Source: Spongisporangium articulatum
GTDB lineage: Bacteria > Actinomycetota > Actinomycetes > Actinomycetales > Kineosporiaceae
Direction of reading: 5' to 3'
Length of the DNA: 64,000 nt
NCBI RefSeq assembly: GCF_044465595.1
Contig: NZ_JBITLV010000008.1
Location: forward strand, 62,001 to 126,000
The notes below the pieces were generated by a model, which saw only the letters and a list, made by a program, of their open reading frames with translations, did not search any database and was not told the DNA's origin. Position numbers and translations under genes: made by a program. This document shows, one piece after another, positions 1 through 8,489 of the stretch (position 1 is the stretch's first letter; the number at the start of each line of letters is the position of its first letter).

Positions 1-225
1 GGCCTGGAAGTCGGTGATGTCGTACCCGTCGTCCACCTCGGCCGTCGGGTAGAAGGGCATCAGCCACAGGCACGTCACGCCGAGCTCGTGCAGGTAGTCG
101 ATGCGCTGGGCGAGGCCGGCGAAGTCACCGACGCCGTCGCGGTTCCAGTCGCAGAACGTCTCGACGTCGAGGCAGTAGACGACGGCGTTCTTCCACCACA
201 AGTCGCCCGTGTCGGTGATCTTCAC
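1..225 (-). CDS. GH13 family enzyme, trehalose synthase-like (N-terminal part)
   Basis: The 75 codons inside the window read from a GTG at 225 off the left edge. They start VKITDTGDLWWKNAVVYC, followed by NRDGVGDFAGL, RIDYLHELGV and LWLMPFYP, then DDGYDITDF. This is the opening of the (beta/alpha)8 barrel of alpha-amylase family 13, in the form found in trehalose synthase (TreS)-type enzymes, which interconvert maltose and trehalose. The catalytic Asp/Glu residues lie beyond the window, so the exact specificity cannot be read. A branching enzyme lies at 22328 but too far away to be in the same transcript. TreS-like is likely; another GH13 subfamily is possible. Confidence 0.75.
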   Translation of the reverse strand, partial: MKITDTGDLWWKNAVVYCLDVETFCDWNRDGVGDFAGLAQRIDYLHELGVTCLWLMPFYPTAEVDDGYDITDFQA

Positions 226-275
226 CGACCACGTCTACCGCCGAACCGGGCCCGTCGCCCGTCGGGAGGCAGCCC

Positions 276-695
276 TCAGGAGGTGGGCTCGAGGACGATC
301 ACCGGGATCCTCCGGTCGGTGGACTTCTCGTAGTCCTTGAAACCGGGCGACCAGGCGGTGAACTCGTCCCACAACCGGTCGCGCTCGGCGCCCTCGGGGG
401 CGGTGGCGTGCGCCGTCTGGGTGACCAGCTGCCCGTCGACCCAGCGTTCCACCGTGACCTCGGGATTGGCGACGAGGTTGAAGTACCAGCTGGGGTGCTG
501 CGGGCGGCCCCCGGCGGAGGCGGCGATCAGGAGCCGGCCGCCGTCGTCCTTGTAGGCGACGGGGCTGAGCCGCGGCTCCCCCGACCGCGCCCCCACGGTG
601 TGCAGGAGGAGCAGGTACTCCCGGTCGAAGCGGTCGGCGATGCGCGCCTGCCCCGCCCGGAACTGCTCGATGACCATCTCGTTCCAACCAGCCAT
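276..695 (-). CDS. Nitroreductase / deazaflavin-dependent oxidoreductase family protein (Ddn-like)
   Basis: A 139-residue protein beginning MAGWNEMVIEQFRAG. It has the small split-barrel pattern of the deazaflavin (F420)-dependent nitroreductase (Ddn/DUF385) family: LLLLHTVGARSGEPRLSPVAY, then HPSWYFNLVANPEVTVE, and a C-terminal WSPGFKDYEKSTDRRIPVIVLEP. These residues form the F420H2-binding groove in characterised members. The ATG at 695 is chosen because family similarity begins there; longer readings upstream show no family signal. Members reduce quinones or nitro compounds; the substrate cannot be told. It lies downstream of no obvious partner and is probably monocistronic. Confidence 0.8.
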   Translation of the reverse strand: MAGWNEMVIEQFRAGQARIADRFDREYLLLLHTVGARSGEPRLSPVAYKDDGGRLLIAASAGGRPQHPSWYFNLVANPEVTVERWVDGQLVTQTAHATAPEGAERDRLWDEFTAWSPGFKDYEKSTDRRIPVIVLEPTS

Positions 696-791
696 GACGG
701 CCCGAACACACTGTGCGCAAAGGCAATTCCCCCGGCGTCCAACGGGTGTAGCTTCACCCTGTTTCGCCATGTCAGACGGGGGTTGAGCCAG

Positions 792-1034
792 ATGATCGAG
801 GCCCAGGTCGGGGGCGGCTCGCGCGGCAACGCCGTCCCGTGGCGCTCCACGCAGACGGCGGGCTTCCCGGAGTACGAGCGGCCCGTGGCCGGCCGCAGCA
901 CGGGCGCCATCGACGACCAGCTGCAGCGCGACCTCGACCGGGTCGACCGGGAGCACGAGGAGGCCCTGCGGCGGTGGGAGGCGGACCTGCGGGCCCGTGA
1001 GGAGAAGCTGAAGCGCCCTGACGACGATGGGTGA
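792..1034 (+). CDS. Small charged hypothetical protein
   Basis: An 80-residue reading frame starting at an ATG 10 bases after a G-rich stretch. The second half (IDDQLQRDLDRVDREHEEALRRWEADLRAREEK) is strongly charged with a heptad-like pattern, so a short alpha-helical coiled coil is expected. There is no membrane segment or signal peptide. I do not recognise a family. It lies between a Ddn-like gene and the first EPS gene with separate intergenic spaces on both sides, so no operon partner is evident. Confidence 0.5.
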   Translation: MIEAQVGGGSRGNAVPWRSTQTAGFPEYERPVAGRSTGAIDDQLQRDLDRVDREHEEALRRWEADLRAREEKLKRPDDDG

Positions 1035-1042
1035 TTTGGCGC

Positions 1043-1101
1043 ACTCTGCGTGACTCCATGTGAGCGAACATCACTCCCGCGTGTACACAGAGTCATCATA
1101 G
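1043..1101. promoter_or_regulatory. Candidate operator: inverted ACTCTGCGT / TACACAGAGT boxes upstream of the first EPS gene
   Basis: The right box TACACAGAGTCATCATAG (1084-1101) ends 18 bases before the ATG at 1120. A left box ACTCTGCGTG (1043-1052) is its near inverse. The right box matches the reverse complement of 8450-8467 in 16 of 18 positions. It probably overlaps the promoter. The regulator is unknown. Confidence 0.45.
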
Positions 1102-1119
1102 TTCCGCTCCACTGGTGGC

Positions 1120-1974
1120 ATGTCCACCACCGCACCGGCGAACGGCACCGTCACCCTGGGTCAGATTCCGGGTCAGCTGACGGTCACCCGGCCCCCGCGT
1201 TCACGCACCGTGCTGCCGCTGCGGTCGGTGCGCGTCGGCCCGTTCGCGGTCGCCGACAGCTCCGCCGCCGACCTGGTGGAGCGGCTCGGTACCCCCCTCG
1301 ACCGCCGGGTGGTGGCCTTCGCCCTGCACGTGGGCGGCCTGAACAGCCGGCGTGACCACCGGTTCGTCCGGGCCATGCGCCGGGCCGACGTGGTCTACAC
1401 CGACGGCAAGAGCGTCGAGCTGCTGGCCCGGGCGGCCGGGGCCCGCTCGGTGCAGCGGGCCGCGACGACCGACATCGGGCTGCCCGTGATCCGCCGGCTC
1501 GGCGAGAACCTGGGCCGTCCGGCGCGGGTGGCCGTCGTCGGCGCCCGGCCCGGAGTGGCCGAGCGGGCCGCCGCCACGATCGTGGCCGAGACCGGGGCCG
1601 TGGTCGTGCACACCGACCACGGCTACCACGCCGAGTGGGCCGGCCCGCTGGCCGAGATCCGCCGGTCCGACCCCGACGTCGTGGTGATCGGGCTGGGCAT
1701 GCCGCTGGAGGCGGTCATGGTCGACGCCCGGCGCCAGGAGCTGCCCGAGGCGCTGATCCTGACCTGCGGCGGCTGGCTGGGCTTCCTGGCCGGGCTCGAG
1801 CGCCGGGCGCCCGAACTCGCCCAGCGCTCCGGGCTGGAGTGGGCGTTCCGGATGCGGCAGCAGCCGCGCCTGGCCCGCCGCTACGCCCACGGCCTGTTCT
1901 CCGTGGCCGGGTTGTACGTGACGACCTCGGTCCGCCGCACGGCCCGCCGGACGACGGGGGTCGCCGGGCGGTGA
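1120..1974 (+). CDS. WecG/TagA/CpsF-family glycosyltransferase
   Basis: A 284-residue cytoplasmic or membrane-associated glycosyltransferase of the WecG/TagA family (GT26), which transfers a sugar (N-acetylmannosamine or its uronic acid in known members) to a lipid-linked acceptor early in polysaccharide or teichoic acid assembly. Visible family features are ADVVYTDGKSVELLARAAG (donor/acceptor region, about residues 90-107), the VAVVGARPGVAERAA Rossmann-like segment, DPDVVVIGLGMPLEA, and the C-terminal RAPELAQRSGLEWAFRM block. It opens a run of six genes, overlapping the polymerase by GTGA. A candidate operator lies directly upstream. The donor sugar is not deducible. Confidence 0.88.
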   Translation: MSTTAPANGTVTLGQIPGQLTVTRPPRSRTVLPLRSVRVGPFAVADSSAADLVERLGTPLDRRVVAFALHVGGLNSRRDHRFVRAMRRADVVYTDGKSVELLARAAGARSVQRAATTDIGLPVIRRLGENLGRPARVAVVGARPGVAERAAATIVAETGAVVVHTDHGYHAEWAGPLAEIRRSDPDVVVIGLGMPLEAVMVDARRQELPEALILTCGGWLGFLAGLERRAPELAQRSGLEWAFRMRQQPRLARRYAHGLFSVAGLYVTTSVRRTARRTTGVAGR

Positions 1975-3257
1975 GCGTTCTCGACGGGGCGCACCTCGGC
2001 CGGCGGCCGACAGACGTCCATGATCACGAAGTCCTCCATGATCACGGGGACCAGGGGGGACGGGCCGCCCTGTTCGTGGTCGGCACCTATCCGCTGCTGT
2101 GGGTGATCGGTCTGGGCGGCCTGTTCTGGCCGCTGCTGATGGGGGCCCTGCTGTTCCGGCGCACGAGCGCCCCGCGCACGCCGGAGTCGACCGCGCTGAT
2201 CCTCGTGTCGCAGCTGCTGGTCGCGTCGGTTCCGCTGGGCCTGGTGGCGTTCGGCTTCAACGTGGGGCGCGTCGTGGCGCTGGCCGCGAACGTCACGGTC
2301 TGGGTGGCCACCGCGGCGCTGCTGCGCAGGGCCACGGCCGACGGCGCCTTCCGCGAGCACCTGCTGCGCCTGTTCCTGCTGATCGGGGCGGTGCAGGGCG
2401 CGGTGGTGGCGCTCGCCTACACCGTCTACCCGGGCAGCCTCGGGCTGCCCCTGCTGCACGGGCTGAGCGCCAAGATGCCCAGCGGCATGGCCAGTTTCGC
2501 CTCCGACCTGTTGGTGTACCCGAGCTGGCTGGACGGTTTCGCGATCCGCTCGTCCGGGATGATGGGCAACCCGACCTGGGCCGGGGCCACGGGGGCCGCG
2601 GCGCTGCTGATCGCCCTGACGTACCGCTCGACGCAGGCCGGGGACAACGCCCTGCGCCTGGCCGCGGTCGCCGGTGGGGCGGTGGCCGTGCACTTCGCGC
2701 TGAGCCGCTCGGTCGAGTTCGCGCTGATGGGTTCTCTCGCGCTGGCTCTCGGCGAGGTGGCCCGGCGCCGGCTGAAGCTCGGCTTCACCCCGATCGTCGT
2801 CGGCCTGATGGCCCTGCCGATGGCCGCGTACATCTGGGGCCCGCGGGTCGTCGAGTGGGCCACGCACGTCAACGACGAGCGCGTGGGCTCGGCCGAGTCG
2901 CGCGGGGCGATCTACACGTTGACCTGGCACTACATCCAGCAGCTGCCGTTCCCGCTGCTGGGCTACGGGATCAAGCCGCAGTCGAACGGCCTGGTGGCCA
3001 GCGTCGCCTCGCACTCGACGTACCTGGGGCTGACCTTCCGGGCGGGCGTCCTGGCCGTCGTCCTGGTACTGGCCGTCGCGGTGATGTTGGCCCGGCGAGC
3101 GGCCGCCGACGGCAACGTGATCGGCGTCGCCGTGGTCGTCTTCGTCGCCGTCTGGTGCATCTTCGAGGACTTCGACGGCGGGCACCTGCTGCCGCTGGTC
3201 CTGGTCGTGGCCACCACCCCGCAGCACCTCAGAGCACGCCGGGAGGCGGCGGCGTGA
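1971..3257 (+). CDS. O-antigen polymerase/ligase-like membrane protein (Wzy-like)
   Basis: A 428-residue polytopic membrane protein with about ten hydrophobic helices. It carries the O-antigen ligase/polymerase pattern: a large loop with RGAIYTLTWHYIQQLPFPLLG and YGIKPQSNG, then HSTYLGLTFRAGVLAVVL. Such proteins polymerise lipid-linked repeat units on the outer face of the membrane. The GTG at 1971 overlaps the previous stop (GTGA). The first 35 codons encode an odd DVHDHEVLHDHGDQGG stretch made of repeat-like DNA, and an in-frame GTG at 2076, just before the first helix, is a plausible alternative start. The flippase overlaps its 3' end, consistent with a Wzx/Wzy pathway. Confidence 0.82.
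   Translation: MSVLDGAHLGRRPTDVHDHEVLHDHGDQGGRAALFVVGTYPLLWVIGLGGLFWPLLMGALLFRRTSAPRTPESTALILVSQLLVASVPLGLVAFGFNVGRVVALAANVTVWVATAALLRRATADGAFREHLLRLFLLIGAVQGAVVALAYTVYPGSLGLPLLHGLSAKMPSGMASFASDLLVYPSWLDGFAIRSSGMMGNPTWAGATGAAALLIALTYRSTQAGDNALRLAAVAGGAVAVHFALSRSVEFALMGSLALALGEVARRRLKLGFTPIVVGLMALPMAAYIWGPRVVEWATHVNDERVGSAESRGAIYTLTWHYIQQLPFPLLGYGIKPQSNGLVASVASHSTYLGLTFRAGVLAVVLVLAVAVMLARRAAADGNVIGVAVVVFVAVWCIFEDFDGGHLLPLVLVVATTPQHLRARREAAA
2019..2047. repeat. Two direct copies of CATGATCACG, half of the dispersed palindrome family
   Basis: CATGATCACGAA (2019-2030) and CATGATCACG (2038-2047) match the right arms of the intergenic palindromes at 36652, 44601 and 60154. Here there is no opposing arm. 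The copies lie within the 5' end of the polymerase reading frame. Confidence 0.5.
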
Positions 3258-4429
3258 ACCGTCTGATCTACCTGTCGACCGTCGCGGTGCAGGCGCTGGT
3301 CTCGCTCGTCCTGCTGCCGGTGCTGACCCACAACCTGCCCAAGGAGCAGTTCGGCACGATCACGCTGGTCGCCACGTCCCAGCAGCTCGCGACCATGGCC
3401 CTCGGCCTCGGCACCCCGCAGCTGATCAGCCGGTTCCAGGTGCTGTCGCGCAGCGTGGCCCACGGCTTCGGCACCTGCATGGCCCTGCTCACGATCGCCG
3501 GGCTCGGCCTGGTCGCGCTGCTGCACGACCCCGAGTCGGTGATCGTCCCCCTCGCCACCGGCAACGCGATCATCGCGCTGAGCCTGTCCCGGCTGCGGGC
3601 CCAGGACCGGGCCCTGCCCTGGGCGGCGCTGTCGATCGGCGCCGGCCCGGTGGCCCAGTGCACCGGGGCGGCGCTGGTCGTCCTCGGCGCCGGCCTGAGC
3701 GGCTACCTCGGCGCCTGGCTGGGCGTCGTCCTCGCCGTCACCCTGCTCAGCCTGGTCTGGGCCGACCGGGCCTGGTTCGTCCGCCCGACCGGGGCCGCCC
3801 TGCGCCACCTGGTGCGCCTGGGCGGACCGTTGAGCCTCAGCGCGGTGGCGCTGGTCGCCTTCACCTCCGGCGACCGGATCGTCGTCGCGCAGGTCATCAA
3901 CCACGAGGCCGCCGGGCAGTACCAGGCCTTCTACACGCTCGGGAACCTGAGCAGCTTCGCCACCACGGCGCTGTTCAGCTACTGGATGCCGCGGCTGCTG
4001 ATGGGCCGCTCCCCCGCCCGGTTCCGGCTGGAGATCGCCGTCCTGGCGCTCGGGGGCGCGATCGCCTCCGTCGTCGCGAGTTTCGTGCTGCTGCCGGGCA
4101 GCTACCACCCGGCCGAGCACTGGCCGATCGCGGTGATCGCGGCGCTGTCGGCGATCCCGTACGGGCTGACCCTGGAGTTCGAGTGCCGCTACGTGCGGGC
4201 GCTGGCCACAGCCCGGTTCGGCTCCATCACCACCGTCGGCGCGCTGCTCTCGATCGCCGCGACGGCCCTCGTCGCGCGCACGACCGGCGACCTGCAACTG
4301 GTGGCCCTGATGACCCCGGTCACCTACCTGATCCTCGCCGCGGTGCTGCACCTGGCCGCCCGCGGCCTCCCCGTGGAACCTCCCGCGGACCCCACCGAGA
4401 GCCTCGCAGAGGAGCTGATCCCGGCATGA
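3254..4429 (+). CDS. Polysaccharide flippase (Wzx/MOP superfamily)
   Basis: A 391-residue integral membrane protein with about 12 predicted helices, starting VNRLIYLSTVAVQALVSL at a GTG that overlaps the polymerase stop. The N-terminal LPVLTHNLPKEQFGTITLVATSQQL pattern and paired-helix layout are those of the oligosaccharidyl-lipid flippases of the MOP exporter superfamily, which move undecaprenyl-linked repeat units across the membrane. It is somewhat shorter than typical Wzx. It lies between the polymerase and two glycosyltransferase fusions in one transcription unit, which fits a Wzx/Wzy-dependent pathway. A second flippase of a different branch is at 40968. Confidence 0.82.
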   Translation: MNRLIYLSTVAVQALVSLVLLPVLTHNLPKEQFGTITLVATSQQLATMALGLGTPQLISRFQVLSRSVAHGFGTCMALLTIAGLGLVALLHDPESVIVPLATGNAIIALSLSRLRAQDRALPWAALSIGAGPVAQCTGAALVVLGAGLSGYLGAWLGVVLAVTLLSLVWADRAWFVRPTGAALRHLVRLGGPLSLSAVALVAFTSGDRIVVAQVINHEAAGQYQAFYTLGNLSSFATTALFSYWMPRLLMGRSPARFRLEIAVLALGGAIASVVASFVLLPGSYHPAEHWPIAVIAALSAIPYGLTLEFECRYVRALATARFGSITTVGALLSIAATALVARTTGDLQLVALMTPVTYLILAAVLHLAARGLPVEPPADPTESLAEELIPA

Positions 4430-6654
4430 CCGCGACCACCGTCATCCTCAGCACGATCCGGTGGGACTTCGTGTGGCAGCGGCACCAGGCGCTGGCCGTG
4501 GCCGCTGCGGCGCGGGGGCCCGTCACCTTCGTGGAGAGTCAGCCGCGCTCGTGGCGGCAGGTCGCCAACGTGGTGCACGGCCGGCTGAGCGGTCGTCGCT
4601 CGGACGCCGGCAGCGACGTGCGCAACGCGCGTCCGGACGCCGTCCGCCTGGTGGCCGCGTCCCTCCTGGCCCTGCTCCTGCCGCGGGTCTGGGCGGCGCG
4701 CACGGCGCGCGGGATCCTGCGGGCCCACCCGCACTCCACTTCGAGCGGGCTCACCGTGCTGCTCTACGCGCCGACGCCCGCGTACCTGGCGCTGGCCGCG
4801 CGGCTGGAGCGGAAGGTGCCGGACTGCCGCGTGGTCTACGACGCGGTGATCGACTGGACCGAGGTGCCCGCGCACTGGTGGCCGCCGCGCGCGCCCCGCG
4901 CCGCCGAGGCGGCCATGCCCGCGCACTGGAAGGTCACGTCCGACAGCCCTTCCCTGGCCACGGTTCTCGAGACGGTGACCCGGCGCCCGGTGGACGTCGT
5001 GCTGCCCGCCGCCGACCCGGCGTTCGCGACCTTCGCCTGGCCGGCCGAACGGCCCGAGGGCACGATCGGCTGGTTCGGGGTGGTGCGGGACGAGACGGAC
5101 GTCGACCTGCTGTGCCGGTGCGCGCAGGCCGGGTTGAGCGTCGAGACGATCGGCCCGGTCGAGGACCCGGCGTTGGGTGACAGGCTCAGGGCCGCCGGGG
5201 TTCTCGTGCGGCCCGCCGTCCCGCCGCAGGAGCTGCCGGCCGCGATCCAGCACTGGCGGGGCGTGCTGTGCGCCTACCGCGGGGCGCGGGCCGGCACGAT
5301 CACGCCGGCCAAGATCTTCAACGCGCTCAGCGGTTTCCGGGTCTTCACCCGCGGGCTCGCCCTGCCCGGCGACCTGAGCGCCCAGGTGGTGGACCTGCCC
5401 GAGGACGACCAGGCCGCCGTGGCCCTGATCGGCGCGGAGCTCCAGGTCGGGGCGCGCACGCCTGCGTTGGTGGGGGCCGGGGGTTCCGGCGGCGCACCGG
5501 ACCGTGCGGGCGTGGGCGGCGACGGGCACAGCTGGGACGACCGGCTCGACCAGCTGACGGCTGACAGGCCGGAAGTAGCTGCTCGGGAATCAGTTCCGAC
5601 GCCGACGATCGGTTCGGTGGCCGCGGCGCGCGGGCGGGACAACGCCGCGAACCTGCTGCGGCTGGCGCTGGCCGTACAGGTGATCGTCTACCACGGCTTC
5701 CTGCTGGGCGGGTTCGCGGAGCGCCCGGAGCTGGCCTTCATGAGCCAGATCGGGGTCGACGGGTTCTTCGTCGTCTCGGGCTTCCTGATCGCCATGAGCT
5801 GGGAGCGGGCCGCGTCGTTGCCGCGCTACCTGTGGCACCGGGCGGTGCGCATCCTGCCCGGTTTCTGGACCTGCCTGATCCTCGTGGCCGGCCTGGCCTG
5901 CCTGGTCGCGATCCTGGAAGGCACCGCCACGCAGGCGTTCTGGACGTCACCGCACAACCCGCTGGCCTACGTGACCCACAACGCCTTCGTGCAGCTGCAG
6001 TTCCTCGACATCGCGGGCGGCCCCTCGGGCGTGCCGCACCCGGGCGAGTGGAACCTGTCGCTGTGGACCCTGGCCTGGGAGGCGAAGGCCTACCTGGCGG
6101 TCGCCGTCCTGGGGCTGCTGGCCCGGCGGGTGCCCGTGGCGTGGCGGGTCCTGCCGGTCCTCGCGCTGCTGGGCGCGATGGCCGTCGAGGCGGCCGAGGT
6201 CGTCGGCGGGGGCGAGGACCGGGCCCAGGGGGTGCGGTTCGTGGGCGTGTTCGCCGCCGGGATGGTGATGTACGTGCACCGGCACCGGATCCCGCACGAC
6301 GGCCGGGTGGCCGCGCTGGCTGCGCTGGTCCTGGGGGCCGGGCTCCTGCTGCTGCAGGACGACTACCGGGCCGGAGCCCTGCCCGCACTGGCCTACCTGA
6401 CGATCTGGGTGGCCTACCGCCTGCGCGAGCCCGGGTTCCTGCGTCACGACCTGTCGTACGGCGTCTACATCTACGCCTTCCCGGTCGGGCAGCTGCTGGC
6501 GATCCTCGGCGTCCAGGCGGCGGGGTACCCGGTGTACGTGGCGGCCACGGTCGCGGCCACCCTGCCGGTCGCCGCGCTGAGCTGGTTCGGGGTGGAACGT
6601 CCCGCCCTGCGCCTCAAGTCGCTCGAACTGAAGTCGATCAAGGTCGGGAGATGA
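4426..6654 (+). CDS. Fusion: TuaH-like glycosyltransferase + acyltransferase-3 membrane domain
   Basis: A 742-residue protein whose ATG overlaps the flippase stop. Residues 1 to about 380 resemble glycosyltransferases related to teichuronic acid TuaH (VILSTIRWDFVWQRHQ, then VTFVESQPRS, later GTITPAKIFNALSGF and a terminal SWDDRLDQL). A low-complexity Gly/Ala linker follows. From about 402 (RDNAANLLRLALAVQVIVYHGFLLGG, GVDGFFVVSGFLIAMSW, RAVRILPGFW) to the end it is an acyltransferase-3 domain with about ten helices, the type that O-acetylates sugars at the membrane; the usual His of the YH motif is present near 421. Reading is continuous with no frameshift. It would couple sugar transfer with acyl modification. 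The next gene starts at the ATGA overlap. Confidence 0.85.
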   Translation: MTATTVILSTIRWDFVWQRHQALAVAAAARGPVTFVESQPRSWRQVANVVHGRLSGRRSDAGSDVRNARPDAVRLVAASLLALLLPRVWAARTARGILRAHPHSTSSGLTVLLYAPTPAYLALAARLERKVPDCRVVYDAVIDWTEVPAHWWPPRAPRAAEAAMPAHWKVTSDSPSLATVLETVTRRPVDVVLPAADPAFATFAWPAERPEGTIGWFGVVRDETDVDLLCRCAQAGLSVETIGPVEDPALGDRLRAAGVLVRPAVPPQELPAAIQHWRGVLCAYRGARAGTITPAKIFNALSGFRVFTRGLALPGDLSAQVVDLPEDDQAAVALIGAELQVGARTPALVGAGGSGGAPDRAGVGGDGHSWDDRLDQLTADRPEVAARESVPTPTIGSVAAARGRDNAANLLRLALAVQVIVYHGFLLGGFAERPELAFMSQIGVDGFFVVSGFLIAMSWERAASLPRYLWHRAVRILPGFWTCLILVAGLACLVAILEGTATQAFWTSPHNPLAYVTHNAFVQLQFLDIAGGPSGVPHPGEWNLSLWTLAWEAKAYLAVAVLGLLARRVPVAWRVLPVLALLGAMAVEAAEVVGGGEDRAQGVRFVGVFAAGMVMYVHRHRIPHDGRVAALAALVLGAGLLLLQDDYRAGALPALAYLTIWVAYRLREPGFLRHDLSYGVYIYAFPVGQLLAILGVQAAGYPVYVAATVAATLPVAALSWFGVERPALRLKSLELKSIKVGR

Positions 6655-8441
6655 ACACCGTGGAACAGCCCCGGATCAGCGTCGTGATCCCGACCTACGA
6701 GCGGCGGGACGTCGTGCTGGAGTCGGTCCGGGCCCTGGGCCGGTGCGCCGCGCCGTGGCCCGTGGAGGTCGTCGTCGTGGTCGACGGCTCGACCGACGGC
6801 ACCGCCGCCGCGCTGCGGGAGCTGGCCGCGGGCGGCTCCCTGCCGTTCCCCCTGCGGGTCGTCGAGCAGGAGAACGCGGGGGCGGCCGCCGCCCGTAATC
6901 ACGGCGCCCGCCTCGCCCGGGGGCGCCTGCTGCTCTTCCTGGACGACGACATGGTCGCCGACCGGGACCTGCTCACCGAGCACTGGGCGGCCAGCGAGGC
7001 CGGGGCGGACGCCGTGTTCGGGCACATCCCGTTGCACGCCGACTCGCCGCGCACCCTGCTCTCGCTGGGCGTGGGCGCCTGGGCCACGGCCCGGCGCGAG
7101 CGGCTGGCCGCGGGCGGCGAGCTGACGGTGGACGACCTGCTCACCGGACAGCTCTCCGTGCGGGCCGAGATGTTCGAGGCGGTGGGCGGTTTCGACGTCG
7201 CCTTCACCCGGGACGGGCAGTTCGGGGGCGAGGACACGGACTTCGGCCACCGGCTGACCCGTCAGGGCGCGACCCTGCGCTACGCGGCGCGGGCGATCAG
7301 CCACCAGCGCTACGTGGTCACCCCGCAGCAGTACCTGCGCCAGTACCGCGGCGCCGGGCGGGCCGACGCGATGCTGGCCCTGAAGCACCCGGAACTGGCC
7401 GGGCACCTGGCCGAGCGCTGCGGTGGGCCACGCTGGGCGGCGACCGGGCGGATGGCCCGGCGCGTCGTGCCTCGGAGGCTGCGGGCCGCGATGGTGCGGG
7501 CCGTCGTCCGGCGGGTCGAGGCCGGGCGCACCGACGCTCTCACCCGGATCGCCTTCGGCCGGGTGAAGAACGCCCGCTACTGGGGCGGCTGGTTCGACAC
7601 CGCCGGCCGGCCCGGCGCCGCTCCCCCGCTGCGGGTCCTGGCCTTCCACGCGGTGGTCGGCGACCGGCAGCGGAGCGACGACCCCTACGCGGTGACCGCC
7701 ACCCAGCTGGAGCAGCAGCTGAAAGCTCTGTCCCACCAGGGTTTCCAATTCCTCACCCTGCGCCAGTACCTGCGCCACGTGGAGGGCGTGCCGGTCGAGG
7801 CGCCCAGCGTCCTGGTCACGTTCGACGACGGGTACACCGGGGTCCTGGAGCACGCCGCCCCGGTGCTGCGCCGGCTCGGGATCCCCGGCGTGGTCTTCGC
7901 GGTGACCGGACAGTTCGCCGGGTTCAACGCCTGGGACGCGAACACCCGGGCGGACGGCGTCCCGCTGCTGACCGTGCCGCAGCTGCTGCACCTGCACGAC
8001 GAGGGCTGGGACGTGCAGTCGCACACCCGCTCCCACACCCACCTGCCCCAGCTGCGGGCCGGGGACCTCTCCCTGGAGCTCGGCCGGGCCAAGGCCGACC
8101 TGGCCGCGCACGGCCTGGGCACGCCGCGGGCGATCGCCTACCCGTACGGCGAACACACCTGGCGGGTCCGCCGGGCGGCGAAGAAGGCCGGCTACCGCGC
8201 CGCCTTCGCGCTGAGGACGACCCGGGTGACCCCGGGCAACCGGTTCGCGCTGCCGCGGGTCGAGGTGCGCCGCGAGCACACGGCCGGCCAGGTGGTGGAG
8301 ATGGTGGTCAAGCCGGGCCGGGAGCCGGTCCTGCGGGCCCTGCGCCGCGAGGTGCGCGGCGCCGTCGTCCCGACCCTACGGGCCGGGCTCGCGTTGGGCC
8401 GGATGGGTAACAGATCGCTTTCCGTGACTCACGGACAGTAG
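6651..8441 (+). CDS. Fusion: GT2 glycosyltransferase + polysaccharide deacetylase (CE4/NodB)
   Basis: A 596-residue protein. Residues about 8-270 are a GT-A family 2 domain: ISVVIPTYERRDVV, VVVVDGSTDGT, AAAARNHGARLARG, the metal-binding LFLDDDMVA, and GGEDTDFGHRLTRQG. Residues about 325-560 are a NodB-type carbohydrate esterase 4: VLAFHAVVGD, VLVTFDDGYTGVLEHA (catalytic and metal Asp), SHTRSHTHLPQL (metal His pair) and AYPYGEHTWR. All key residues of both halves look intact. It has no signal peptide or membrane helix, so the deacetylase should act in the cytoplasm on nucleotide- or lipid-linked amino sugars. The gene overlaps the preceding fusion by ATGA. Confidence 0.87.
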   Translation: MNTVEQPRISVVIPTYERRDVVLESVRALGRCAAPWPVEVVVVVDGSTDGTAAALRELAAGGSLPFPLRVVEQENAGAAAARNHGARLARGRLLLFLDDDMVADRDLLTEHWAASEAGADAVFGHIPLHADSPRTLLSLGVGAWATARRERLAAGGELTVDDLLTGQLSVRAEMFEAVGGFDVAFTRDGQFGGEDTDFGHRLTRQGATLRYAARAISHQRYVVTPQQYLRQYRGAGRADAMLALKHPELAGHLAERCGGPRWAATGRMARRVVPRRLRAAMVRAVVRRVEAGRTDALTRIAFGRVKNARYWGGWFDTAGRPGAAPPLRVLAFHAVVGDRQRSDDPYAVTATQLEQQLKALSHQGFQFLTLRQYLRHVEGVPVEAPSVLVTFDDGYTGVLEHAAPVLRRLGIPGVVFAVTGQFAGFNAWDANTRADGVPLLTVPQLLHLHDEGWDVQSHTRSHTHLPQLRAGDLSLELGRAKADLAAHGLGTPRAIAYPYGEHTWRVRRAAKKAGYRAAFALRTTRVTPGNRFALPRVEVRREHTAGQVVEMVVKPGREPVLRALRREVRGAVVPTLRAGLALGRMGNRSLSVTHGQ

Positions 8442-8449
8442 TTTTGGAT

Positions 8450-8467
8450 CTACGATGACTCTGCGTA
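8450..8467 (-). promoter_or_regulatory. Candidate operator upstream of the first tyrosine-autokinase gene
   Basis: CTACGATGACTCTGCGTA is the reverse complement of the 1084-1101 box with two transitions only (16 of 18 identical). It lies 22 bases before the GTG at 8490, in the only gap of the EPS run, suggesting a separate promoter for the kinase gene. Confidence 0.45.
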
Positions 8468-8489
8468 ACCGCCGAGGATGGGAACCCTT

